Of a stretch of 64,000 bases of DNA, positions 51,851 to 59,725 are shown one piece after another (within the stretch, counting starts at the first letter, position 1; each line of letters opens with the position of its first letter). Made by a program: the position numbers and the translations under genes. This DNA is from Paenibacillus macerans (lineage in GTDB: Bacteria; Bacillota; Bacilli; Paenibacillales; Paenibacillaceae): positions 620,001 through 684,000 of the forward strand of contig NZ_UGSI01000002.1 in assembly GCF_900454495.1 (NCBI RefSeq), read 5' to 3'. Below the pieces are notes generated by a model. The model was not told where the DNA came from. It searched no databases and saw only the letters and a list, made by a program, of their open reading frames with translations.

Positions 51851-51898
51851 GGCGGTCTCTCCCCGGATACAACCGGGAGGGCCGTCTTTTTCTTCTTT
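51851..51898 (+). terminator. Terminator after glnS
   Basis: GGCGGTCTCTCCCCGG pairs with CCGGGAGGGCCGTC, followed by TTTTTCTTCTTT. Confidence 0.82.
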
Positions 51899-51965
51899 GT
51901 AGCATGAGTGGGTGAAATAGGCGCGTCTTGCTTTGGCACGTTACTTTGGGTGGAACGACGGCTGG

Positions 51966-52043
51966 AATGGATGGATGATAGATGAATGATAGATGATAGG
52001 TGAATGATGAATGATGAATGATGAATGGTGGGTGAATGATGGA
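51966..52043 (+). repeat. ATGAATG simple-sequence repeat
   Basis: Runs of GATGAATG and close variants, a microsatellite likely to vary in length. Confidence 0.8.
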
Positions 52044-52048
52044 TCAAC

Positions 52049-52226
52049 TGCAAAAGTGCATTTCATATTCTACAAATTTCCGTATTTTGAGCGGCTGAAA
52101 TGCAAAAGTGCATTTGAATTGGGGCTATAGGATAAAAAAGTAACTTTGGAGCGGAAATGAACTGCACTTATGCATTTGGGCCGCCCGTTTTGAGGGCTAT
52201 CGACAAAAATCGCATGCACCTTTGCA
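52049..52226. repeat. Four TGCA-N4-TGCA palindromes at regular spacing
   Basis: TGCAAAAGTGCA (52049 and 52101), TGCACTTATGCA (52163) and TGCACCTTTGCA (52215) lie 52, 62 and 52 bp apart, about five or six helical turns. All but the first two share AAATG or TTT flanks. They sit downstream of the lacI-type gene. Confidence 0.7.
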
Positions 52227-52244
52227 TTTCGCGGGATTTGGAGC

Positions 52245-52320
52245 AAGTTGCGGCAACTTGCCGTAACTGGCCGTAATTTACGTAACTTCCCGTAACTTCC
52301 CGTAACTTCACGTACTTCCG
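52245..52320 (+). repeat. CGTAACTTCC tandem repeat
   Basis: Seven imperfect copies of CGTAACTTCC, ending 19 bp before the stop codon of the LacI-type gene. Confidence 0.75.
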
Positions 52321-52338
52321 CAGCATCAGTCCCGTCCC

Positions 52339-53319
52339 TCACACCGAGCTGCGCTCGATGAAGCGGAAGCCGAGCTCCTCGCTGGCCGGGCCGGGGCGCT
52401 GGCCGGCCAGCTGGCTGCGGACGAGAGCAAAGGCGCGGGCGCCGATTTCGGACAGCCGATTATCGATCGTCGTAATGCCCAGCACGGCGGAGATCGGCTG
52501 ATTGTCGAAGCCGATGACGGCGAAATCGCCGGGCACCTCAAGCCCCCGGCTGCGAGCGGCCAGGATGAAGCCGGCGGCAACCTGGTCCCCGGTGATCAGC
52601 AGGGCATCGGGACGCTCCGGCATGGCCAGCAGATGTTCGACAAGCGCGGCGCCGTCCCCGATGTCGTAACAGCTGTCCAGCACCCATTCCTGGCGGGGGC
52701 TGCCGCCCAAAGCCAGCAGCGTGTCGTTGTACGCCGCAAGCCGGCGGCGCAGGCTGGGACTGTTGCGGCGGCGTCCCGCGGTGAATCCGATCCGGCGGCG
52801 TCCTTTGTCCCATAGATAGGTGATCGCCTTCTGAAAGATGGCGTAATGGTCGATGTAGACGGACGACAGCGGCCGGTCCCGAACGGCTTCACATAACGCG
52901 ATCGGACCGTAGGCGGCGTAGGCCTCCACCTCGTCCAGCGGCAGCGACCGGGAACAGATGACCAGCCCGTCGATTTGCTTGTTGCGCAGCATCTCCAGCA
53001 CCTTCCGCTCCTCATCGTGCCGGTAATCCGTCTGGCAGAGCATCAGTTGGTAGTTGTGAAGCAGCGCCTCCTGCGCCATCCCCTCCATCATCCGGGCGAA
53101 ATAGTAGAGATTGATGCGGGGCAGGACGACGCCGATCGTCCGGGTCGTGCCTTTGATCAAATGAACGGCGTTCATATTGCGCGAATAGTTCAGCTTGCGG
53201 ATCGCTTCCTCAACAGCTTTCCGCTTGGCTTCGCTCACGTAAGGATGATCGTTCAGGACGCGGGAGACGGTCGTAATGGAGACGCCGGCCGCCTCGGCGA
53301 TTTGCTTGATGTTCGGCAA
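52339..53319 (-). CDS. LacI-family transcriptional regulator
   Basis: 326 residues. Helix-turn-helix IKQIAEAAGVSITTVSRVLN at the N-terminus, hinge region, then a periplasmic-binding-protein-like effector domain with IGVVLPRINLYYFARMMEG and IGFDNQPISAVLGITTIDN. The TTG at 53319 lies 9 nt after GGAAAGGAG; the reading frame extends far upstream but without start signals. Effector probably a sugar. No sugar genes are adjacent except the divergent-side MFS at 53556, whose terminator separates the two. Confidence 0.9.
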   Translation of the reverse strand: MPNIKQIAEAAGVSITTVSRVLNDHPYVSEAKRKAVEEAIRKLNYSRNMNAVHLIKGTTRTIGVVLPRINLYYFARMMEGMAQEALLHNYQLMLCQTDYRHDEERKVLEMLRNKQIDGLVICSRSLPLDEVEAYAAYGPIALCEAVRDRPLSSVYIDHYAIFQKAITYLWDKGRRRIGFTAGRRRNSPSLRRRLAAYNDTLLALGGSPRQEWVLDSCYDIGDGAALVEHLLAMPERPDALLITGDQVAAGFILAARSRGLEVPGDFAVIGFDNQPISAVLGITTIDNRLSEIGARAFALVRSQLAGQRPGPASEELGFRFIERSSV

Positions 53320-53434
53320 GCGGGCCAACTCCTTTCCAGTTTGCAGGGCGGTACACCCGGGCAAAAGCCGGTTTTGCAAACGCCGCAAAGCTTTCAAGCA
53401 GACGCAAAATCCCAAAGAAACGCTTGCTCTGGTA

Positions 53435-53453
53435 TGCATTTCATATTTTACAA
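53435..53453. repeat. 19-bp sequence shared with the lacI 3' side
   Basis: TGCATTTCATATTTTACAA here and TGCATTTCATATTCTACAA at 52057-52075 differ at one position, so the LacI gene is bracketed by the same sequence in the same orientation. Confidence 0.6.
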
Positions 53454-53468
53454 TAATGATGCATCCAG

Positions 53469-53536
53469 AAAAACAATGCATTCCATCCGGCGTAACCTCG
53501 GCGGAGGGCGTGACGCTTGGAAGGCATTGTTTTTTC
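53469..53536 (-). terminator. Terminator of the MFS gene, long loop
   Basis: On the reverse strand AAAACAATGC pairs with GCATTGTTTT; the 45-nt loop includes inner CC/GG pairing. A T run follows. Confidence 0.7.
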
Positions 53537-53555
53537 CTGTCCAAGGTTATCGATA

Positions 53556-54767
53556 TTAGTACCGTTCCATGATCGGCGAATAGCCGTTTTTGTGGATACG
53601 ATACCACATGGCCGCATAACCGAGCGCGCCAATGAGGGACAACCCCATCCCGGTACGATACATGACGCCGCCGCCGAGGTTCTGGTACAACCAGCCCCCG
53701 AAGAAACCGGCAATCAACGCGGCGAGTCCGCTGAGCGCAACCGTATAAACCGCTTGTCCGGCGGAACGCAGCGGGCGGGGCAGCAGCAAGGCAATCAGCT
53801 TGATGCCGACATAGAAGAAACCGCCGAACGTGACCGAGTGCAGCAATTGAATCAGCATGATCTGCGCCGGCTGGGTCGCATCGGACATCAAGTTCCATCT
53901 TAACGCGAACAGCAGGCTGACCGCTGTGATACAGCCGAGCAAAAACGTGATTTTTCGCTTAAAGTAGCGGTTCAGCACGGAAAAAGCGAGTACTTCAAAA
54001 GCCGTGGACAGAAAAACAGCGCCCCCGACCTGCAGGCGGGAACCGCCCAGTTCCGTGATGAACAGCGGGAGGAAAATGCCGTTGATCGCGTTTGGGATAG
54101 CCACCAGCAGGCCGAATACGGTAAAAGCGACGAAATATTTATGCTGCAGCGTCCGCGCGATTTCAACCGTTCGCAGCCACGGCGTATTCGACGTTTGGCG
54201 GATGGATGGCAGCAGCAGCGCGGACCCGATTGCCAGCATCAGGCAAATGCTGAACAGCAAAGAGATGCCGTTATGACCCACGGCGTCAATGATCGGCCCG
54301 GCCCCCAGCGCGACTAAGCTCCAGCCGAGCGAACCCCATATCCGGAAAATGCCGTATTTCCGCTCGCTGCCTTCCATGTAGCTTAAAACCAGGCCATTGC
54401 TATGCGAGAGAAGCGGGCTATGAAAAAAATAAAGCAAAATCATCGTCAGATATAGCATATGAAACGTATTCGCTTTAAACACCAAATGGCCCATGACGAG
54501 CAAGCCGAGCATCATAGCGATCAGAGCGGCCCGCGGATTTTGGCGCAGATCGCTGATGTATCTCCAAAACGGGTGAGCAAGCAAAGAGATGACAGGCCCG
54601 ATCGCCATCAGGCTTCCGATCTCCAGCTTGTCCATGCCGATGTCCTGCAAATATAATTGAAAAAAGGCGGCGAAAATGACCATCGTTCCGTAAACGAAAA
54701 AGTTAAGCAGCCCAAGCGGCATCCATGAGGAGGGCGAATATCGTTGTTTGTCCCGCAAATGCGCCAT
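53556..54767 (-). CDS. MFS transporter, LacY/HcaT-like (MFS_1_like)
   Basis: 403 residues and about 12 helices. FFVYGTMVIFAAFFQLYLQDIG in helix 1, PLLSHSNGLVLSYMEGSERKYGIFRIWGS (split here as SHSNGLVLSYMEG and KYGIFRIWGSLGW) and QLLHSVTFGGFFYVGIKLIALL are typical of the group containing LacY, NupG and phenylpropionate permeases. AGAAAGGA touches the ATG at 54767, so a TTG nine bases on (54758) may be the true start. Divergent from mobA. Substrate unknown, probably a sugar, nucleoside or aromatic acid. Confidence 0.83.
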   Translation of the reverse strand: MAHLRDKQRYSPSSWMPLGLLNFFVYGTMVIFAAFFQLYLQDIGMDKLEIGSLMAIGPVISLLAHPFWRYISDLRQNPRAALIAMMLGLLVMGHLVFKANTFHMLYLTMILLYFFHSPLLSHSNGLVLSYMEGSERKYGIFRIWGSLGWSLVALGAGPIIDAVGHNGISLLFSICLMLAIGSALLLPSIRQTSNTPWLRTVEIARTLQHKYFVAFTVFGLLVAIPNAINGIFLPLFITELGGSRLQVGGAVFLSTAFEVLAFSVLNRYFKRKITFLLGCITAVSLLFALRWNLMSDATQPAQIMLIQLLHSVTFGGFFYVGIKLIALLLPRPLRSAGQAVYTVALSGLAALIAGFFGGWLYQNLGGGVMYRTGMGLSLIGALGYAAMWYRIHKNGYSPIMERY

Positions 54768-54895
54768 TCCTTTCTGTCCGAGTCGGTAACGAAACCGGGA
54801 AGAGTTAACTATGTTCTCAATGTAACACAGAGGTGAAAAGGGATACAAACCAAGTTTTATGAAATTTTCCAATATTTTTAAAAGGGGAGCTGTTC

Positions 54896-55543
54896 GTGGA
54901 GACAACGGCCATTGTTCTGGCGGGGGGAAGATCCAGCCGGATGGGCGAAAACAAAGCGCTCATGAAGCTGGGGGGAATCACCGTTATAGAAAAAATCATC
55001 CGTGAGCTGGAGCCGGTCGCCGCCCGCATCGTGGTCGTGGCGGACGACAAAGAGGCGTACCGGCCTTTCGGCAAAGAGGTTGTGACCGATATGTACAAAA
55101 GCGCGGGTCCGCTGGCCGGATTGCACGCCGGCCTGGCTAACTCCGCTTCAACCTGGAATATCGCGGTGGCGTGCGATACGCCGTTTGCCAACCGCGGTTT
55201 GTTCCAGGCGCTGCTCCGGCAGGCCCGGCAGTCGGAGGCCAAAGCCGGACGGGAAGGCGGAGCCCTCGCTACCGAAGCGGTGATCGCCCGCACGGGCGAG
55301 CGGGTTCACCCGCTGCTGGCGGTATACCGGCGCAGCGTGCTGCCGGGACTGGAGCGGGAGCTTCGCCTCGGACGCTACAAAATGACCGCGTGGCTGGACG
55401 GGCTGCGGACCGAATATGCCGGCGGGGAGACGCTCGCCGCCGTTGCGGGCCTACCGCAGGAATGGCTGGCCTTCAATATGAACCGGCCGGAGGATTATGA
55501 AAAAGCCAAAGCTTGGCTCGAAAAAATGAAAGGCCCGCTTTAA
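54896..55543 (+). CDS. mobA: Molybdenum cofactor guanylyltransferase
   Basis: Adds GMP to molybdopterin to make MGD cofactor. 215 residues. The nucleotidyltransferase signature LAGGRSSRMGENKAL starts at residue 8; then GPLAGLHAGL and the metal-site segment AVACDTPF. The GTG start follows AAAGGGGAG. Its end overlaps convergently with moaA by four bases. MGD is what the YoaE-like enzyme needs. Confidence 0.93.
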   Translation: METTAIVLAGGRSSRMGENKALMKLGGITVIEKIIRELEPVAARIVVVADDKEAYRPFGKEVVTDMYKSAGPLAGLHAGLANSASTWNIAVACDTPFANRGLFQALLRQARQSEAKAGREGGALATEAVIARTGERVHPLLAVYRRSVLPGLERELRLGRYKMTAWLDGLRTEYAGGETLAAVAGLPQEWLAFNMNRPEDYEKAKAWLEKMKGPL

Positions 55544-56547
55544 CCGCCAATTTGCGACATGCGGCGCACGGTTGGCGTATGGCTTTGCTGTTTTTTCTCC
55601 AGCGCCAGCGCCATTTCATGGTTTTTCGGCTTGCCGCCCAGCGCTTTCAGGAACATCGCGCGAATGCCTTCCCGGTCGCCGGCGGCGGCCAGCGGGCGGA
55701 CATGCAGCTCGTCCGACCAGTACAGGCAAGCTTTAATGTGGCCGTCCGCGGTCAGACGCAGGCGGTTGCAGTTGTCGCAAAAATGTTCGCTGACCGGATG
55801 GATCAGGCCAAACGTGCCGGCCGCGCCGACAACCCGCTTGCTTTCGGCCGGACCGTTTCCTCTTGGGCCGGCCACGTCCTCCGTTTCCCAGCCGGCTTCC
55901 CGGCATACTTCGTCAACGGTAGACAGCGGCAAATAGGTGCTGCGCCAGGAATCGGTCGCGCTGCCGATCGGCATATATTCGATGAACCGAACATGCAGCG
56001 GCTTATCCAGCGTCAAAGCGATAAAATCACGGATTTCATCGTCATTGACCCCTTTCATCAGCACGACATTCAGTTTGATGGGGTCGAAGCCGAATTCAAC
56101 GGCCGCCTGCAGCCCTTCCAGCACCCTCCGGACTTCTCCCCCGCGCGTGATCATCGCGAAGCGGTCCTGGCGCAGCGAGTCCAGGCTGATGTTGACCCGG
56201 TTCAGGCCTGCTTGTTTGAGCGCGGCCGCCTTGCCGGCCAGAAACATCCCGTTCGTCGTCATGGCGATATCTTCAATGCCCGGGATTCCCGAAAGCATGG
56301 CGATTAATTTGTCCAAATCTTTGCGAACCAGGGGCTCGCCCCCGGTTATCCGGAGTTTGCGAAGACCCATCGGAGCAAGCGCCGAAACGGTTTCGGCAAT
56401 TTCCTCATAGCTCATTATTTCATCGTGCGGTTGAAAAACCACTCCTTCTGCCGGCATGCAATAGACACAGCGGAGGTTGCAGCGGTCGGTCACGGAAATC
56501 CGGAGATAATCGTGTTCCCGGCCGAAGGAATCAAGAAGCTGCTCCAT
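55540..56547 (-). CDS. moaA: GTP 3',8-cyclase, molybdenum cofactor synthesis
   Basis: Radical-SAM enzyme for the first step of molybdopterin synthesis. 335 residues. The SAM cluster is CNLRCVYC (Cys23, 27, 30), with RITGGEPLVRKDL and NISLDSL. The C-terminal cluster is CDNCNRLRLTADG...C, and the C-terminal GG pair (SQIGG) needed for activity is present. MAEQ-type start MEQLLDSFGR follows AAAGGAGG. Only moaA and mobA of the pathway are in this window. Confidence 0.95.
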   Translation of the reverse strand: MEQLLDSFGREHDYLRISVTDRCNLRCVYCMPAEGVVFQPHDEIMSYEEIAETVSALAPMGLRKLRITGGEPLVRKDLDKLIAMLSGIPGIEDIAMTTNGMFLAGKAAALKQAGLNRVNISLDSLRQDRFAMITRGGEVRRVLEGLQAAVEFGFDPIKLNVVLMKGVNDDEIRDFIALTLDKPLHVRFIEYMPIGSATDSWRSTYLPLSTVDEVCREAGWETEDVAGPRGNGPAESKRVVGAAGTFGLIHPVSEHFCDNCNRLRLTADGHIKACLYWSDELHVRPLAAAGDREGIRAMFLKALGGKPKNHEMALALEKKQQSHTPTVRRMSQIGG

Positions 56548-56688
56548 ACGGGGCGCCTCCTTTCTTTTTGGTGCTTCAAATTTAATATATATCTCGAGGA
56601 TCAGTCAATGCGTTGGCACACATTGTTCAAGTATATTTTACGGCGCAGGACGATAGAATGTTATTAAAAACAAGTGTAAAAAAAATCG

Positions 56689-56717
56689 CATAAAGCGCTT
56701 ACATTGGCTGTTATAAT
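56689..56717 (+). promoter_or_regulatory. Extended -10 promoter with cre-like site
   Basis: TGTTATAAT (56709-56717) is an extended -10. CATAAAGCGCTTACAT (56689-56704) resembles a CcpA cre site and lies over the -35 region, fitting catabolite repression. No good -35 is present. Confidence 0.5.
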
Positions 56718-56723
56718 GAAAGT

Positions 56724-56805
56724 AAGCGATACGTGACCCCCTTAATCATGTGTCGGTATATGCGATTGAGATGATTTCCGGCATAGAAGGAAGTCATCTT
56801 TTTTT
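56724..56805 (+). ncRNA. Candidate small RNA with C-rich loop
   Basis: About 82 nt from the predicted start to a terminator. First hairpin: CGATACGTGA (56727-56736) pairs with TCATGTGTCG (56746-56755), exposing the loop CCCCCTTAA. Second: GATGATTTCC pairs with GGAAGTCATC (56770-56798), then seven T residues. No reading frame. Firmicute regulatory RNAs such as FsrA and RoxS/RsaE use C-rich loops to pair with Shine-Dalgarno sequences. It could instead be the attenuated leader of torD, now cut off by the repeat at 56816. Confidence 0.5.
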
Positions 56806-56815
56806 GAAAATGCGA

Positions 56816-56983
56816 GTTCAAAAAGTCAGGTTTTCAGGACCGAGAAGATTGGATGAAGCTAGGGACTGAGTAGCGGAGCGTACGTTTTGGGTACGTGAGC
56901 AACGGAAGGCCCGGCTGAATTCAAGATTCGACGTCGAGTCCGCTTCTTGACCTGCTTCGTGATCAAAAGATGACTTTTTGAAC
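56816..56983. repeat. 168-bp MITE-like element with 12-bp inverted ends
   Basis: GTTCAAAAAGTC at 56816-56827 returns inverted as GACTTTTTGAAC at 56972-56983; similarity continues a few bases inward. An internal GCGTAC...GTACGT hairpin is present. No gene. It separates the candidate RNA from torD. Confidence 0.7.
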
Positions 56984-57024
56984 AACCTCTTAAGAAGAAA
57001 TATTGGCAAGGAGATGACCTACCG

Positions 57025-57718
57025 ATGGCAATGGCATATCCACCGTTTGTTTTTACGCAGGAACAGGTTCAGTGGCTGGAGCGGCGCGGGTGGGGGTACC
57101 GGGTGTTGATGGATTTTTTGAGCCGTCCGCCGCGGATGTCGCTGATCGCCCATTTGGCGATATAAAGCGGAACTGATCGGCCTCATTCCGGCGAGCCGGG
57201 GCGGGCACAAATTGATCGGCTATCTGAAAAGCATACCCGAACAGCAATTTCGCCAGGTTTGCGTCAGGGAGGCGGCGGAATACGAACGCCTGTTTACGGG
57301 CCGTGACGCCGTAATGACCTCCTGCGAAAGCCTGTTTCGCTGCAGGACGGAAGGAGCCGACGCGGCTGTCTGCATCTCCGAGGTGCGGAAGATCTATATG
57401 GAAAACGGTATTGTATTCAATAAATTAAACGGGGAACGCGACGATCACATTGCGTTGGAGCTGGAGTTCATGGCCGTGCTGGCCGAAGGTATGCTCGGCA
57501 AGAGCAGCCTGCCGCACACCTGTCTGACGCTGGCGGACGCGCAGATCGGTTTTCTGGAATCCCATTTGCTGAAATGGGCCCGGCCGTTTGCGAACGAACT
57601 GATGCTGGTCTCGTCCAGTCCGTTATATACGGGGCTGGCGGAGCTGCTGGATGAATTTCTCGATCATGATCTGCGGCAGCTCCGGCAATGGCGGGATACG
57701 CAGGCGCGGCCTATATAA
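57025..57718 (+). pseudogene. TorD/DmsD-family molybdoenzyme chaperone, frameshifted
   Basis: Chaperones of this family fold and load cofactor into molybdoenzymes. The ATG at 57025 follows AAGGAGATGACC and gives MAMAYPPFVFTQEQVQWLER, but the frame stops at 57163. Shifting one base near 57152 (one T too many in CATTTGG) joins it to YKAELIGLIPASRGG and a 180-residue rest with ALELEFMAVLAEGML and LLKWARPFANEL, typical of TorD. About 230 residues if repaired. Either a recent mutation or a sequence error. Confidence 0.78.
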
Positions 57719-57794
57719 GTCGAGCTAAAGAAATCCGGGACGGGCAGCGATCGCAAGAATATGTCACAGCTAGCCGGCCATTTTCCGGAACGTA

Positions 57795-57847
57795 AACGGC
57801 CCTGAACAACCCATCAAACGCGCGGGCCGGCCGCAGGGCCGTTTATG
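57795..57847 (+). terminator. Probable terminator after torD
   Basis: AACGGCCCTG pairs with CAGGGCCGTT, followed by a weak T tract. Confidence 0.55.
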
Positions 57848-58013
57848 TGCCGACCGATCCCGGTATTTTTCCTCCTCTAGCGTCCTTCTTTTTAAAAAAC
57901 CCCCCCTCCAAATTTCTCATCTCTATAATATTTAACTCTTGTCAGTAGGAAGAAAAGCAAGCTTCATGTAAAATAGAAGCAGCATCATTAGAGAGAAAAA
58001 AAGGGGTACTGGC

Positions 58014-59522
58014 ATGAGACGGGGACTTCAAATCATTATTATCGTGGCGATTCTTTTTGCTTTTTACTATTTCGGATTTGGCGTCTTCGGGAAATTCGGG
58101 GGTACGTTGGTCAGTATATTTCAGACGCTCACGGTCATCACAATCGGTCTGGCGATATTTATGGAAAACCGGAATCCGTCCAGTACGGTGGCCTGGATTC
58201 TGGTGCTGGCCCTGCTGCCGGTAGTGGGGCTGCTGCTTTATTTTTTGCTGGGACAAAACTATTTCAAACGGCGCAAGTTCGATAAAAAGGCCGAGCAAAA
58301 CCAGCTTAGCTATGAACGGATCCACTTTAACGGCCATTTGCTGCCCCGGGATCTGTCGCAATTCAGCCCGAGCCAGCAGCGGCTGCTGCAATTGGCGCAG
58401 CGGCTGGCCCGCACGCCTTTTTCCATGGCCAGCCGCACCAGGGTGCTGACGAACGGGGAGGAGACGTTTTCGACGCTGCTGAAAGAATTGAAAAAAGCGC
58501 GGCATCATATTCATATGGAATACTATATTTACCGTGCGGACGACATCGGCCGGGAAATCCAGAAAACGCTGATCCAAAAAGCCCGGGAAGGCGTCGAAGT
58601 GCGGTTCATGTTCGATGCGGTCGGCAGCATCGGTCTGCCGAAATCGTTTATCAAGGAGCTGCGGGACGCCGGGGTCAAGGTCGGCATTTACGGGCAGATG
58701 CGCTTTTTGGCGCTGTCCAGCCGGGTCAATTACCGCAACCACCGGAAAATCGTCGTGATCGACGGCAACACCGGGTTTATCGGCGGGCTTAACGTCGGGG
58801 ACGAATATTTGAGCCGCAGCAAAACGTACGGTTTTTGGCGCGATACGCATATGCTGGTCAAAGGCGAGGCCGTCCGGTCGCTGCAGATTATTTTTTTGCA
58901 GGATTGGCAGTACGTGACCGGGGAAGAAATTATCGACCTCGCTTATTTGTCGCCGGAGCTGGAGCAGGGCTGCAGCGGCGCGGTGCAGATCGTGCCGAGC
59001 GGACCGGACAACGAGAGCCGGACGCTGAAAAACATCTTTTTCGCCATGATCACTTCGGCCAAAAAATCGGTCTGGCTGGCGACGCCGTATTTTATTCCGG
59101 ATGAGGACATTTTGACCGCGCTGCGGGTGGCCGGGCTGTCAGGTATCGACGTCAGGATTTTGTTCCCGGCGAAGCCGGACAAATGGCTGCCGTTTCTGGC
59201 GTCGCATTCGTATTTTCCGTCGCTGCTGGAAGTCGGCGTGAAGATCTACGAATATGAAAAGGGCTTCCTGCATTCCAAGCTGCTGATTGTGGACGGCGAA
59301 GTGGCCACCGTCGGCACGGCCAATATGGACATGCGCAGCTTTCATTTGAATTTTGAGGTGAACGCGCTGCTCGTGCAAAGCGACAGCATCGCCAAAATCG
59401 TGGAAAATTTCGAACGCGACCTGTTGTCGACGAAACTAATCGACCGGGCAAGCTTCATGAACAAAAAAATCGTGGTCCGTTTCGCGGAATCCGCGGCCCG
59501 GCTGCTGTCGCCGCTGCTGTAG
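58014..59522 (+). CDS. cls: Cardiolipin synthase
   Basis: Joins two phosphatidylglycerols to make cardiolipin in the membrane. 502 residues. Two N-terminal helices (about 3-22 and 33-55), an ENRNPSSTVAWILVL segment, then two phospholipase-D HKD motifs: HRKIVVIDGNTGFIGG (about 243) and HSKLLIVDGEVATVGTANMD (about 420). Near-normal length for bacterial Cls. AAAAAGGGG precedes the ATG. Monocistronic. Confidence 0.95.
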   Translation: MRRGLQIIIIVAILFAFYYFGFGVFGKFGGTLVSIFQTLTVITIGLAIFMENRNPSSTVAWILVLALLPVVGLLLYFLLGQNYFKRRKFDKKAEQNQLSYERIHFNGHLLPRDLSQFSPSQQRLLQLAQRLARTPFSMASRTRVLTNGEETFSTLLKELKKARHHIHMEYYIYRADDIGREIQKTLIQKAREGVEVRFMFDAVGSIGLPKSFIKELRDAGVKVGIYGQMRFLALSSRVNYRNHRKIVVIDGNTGFIGGLNVGDEYLSRSKTYGFWRDTHMLVKGEAVRSLQIIFLQDWQYVTGEEIIDLAYLSPELEQGCSGAVQIVPSGPDNESRTLKNIFFAMITSAKKSVWLATPYFIPDEDILTALRVAGLSGIDVRILFPAKPDKWLPFLASHSYFPSLLEVGVKIYEYEKGFLHSKLLIVDGEVATVGTANMDMRSFHLNFEVNALLVQSDSIAKIVENFERDLLSTKLIDRASFMNKKIVVRFAESAARLLSPLL

Positions 59523-59560
59523 CCGGCGTCTGGACCAGGGCCGGAGCGCCGGGGGGAAGG

Positions 59561-59640
59561 GCTGAATGCAGAGGCTAAATGTAAAGGCTAAATGCAGAGG
59601 CTAAATGCTAAATGCTAAATGCTAAATGCTAAATGCTAGA
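59561..59640 (+). repeat. GCTAAAT heptamer tandem repeat
   Basis: Three GAGGCTAAATG-type units followed by five perfect GCTAAAT copies, between cls and fni. Likely slippage-prone. Confidence 0.85.
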
Positions 59641-59725
59641 GGCTAACCCGCTCACCGGCCGGATGACCGAAGAAAACAAAACGAACTGAGTTCACGAAAG
59701 CAAATCGCGGCAAAGGAGGCGGATT

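Noticed and set aside
51617..52320. CRISPR array
   Set aside because: Repeats are short palindromes or simple tandem units of different families, without equal unique spacers, and no cas genes are nearby.
52339..53898. 519-residue reading frame on the reverse strand
   Set aside because: The LacI protein starts at the TTG at 53319 with a good ribosome binding site; the extension runs through a terminator and into the MFS gene.
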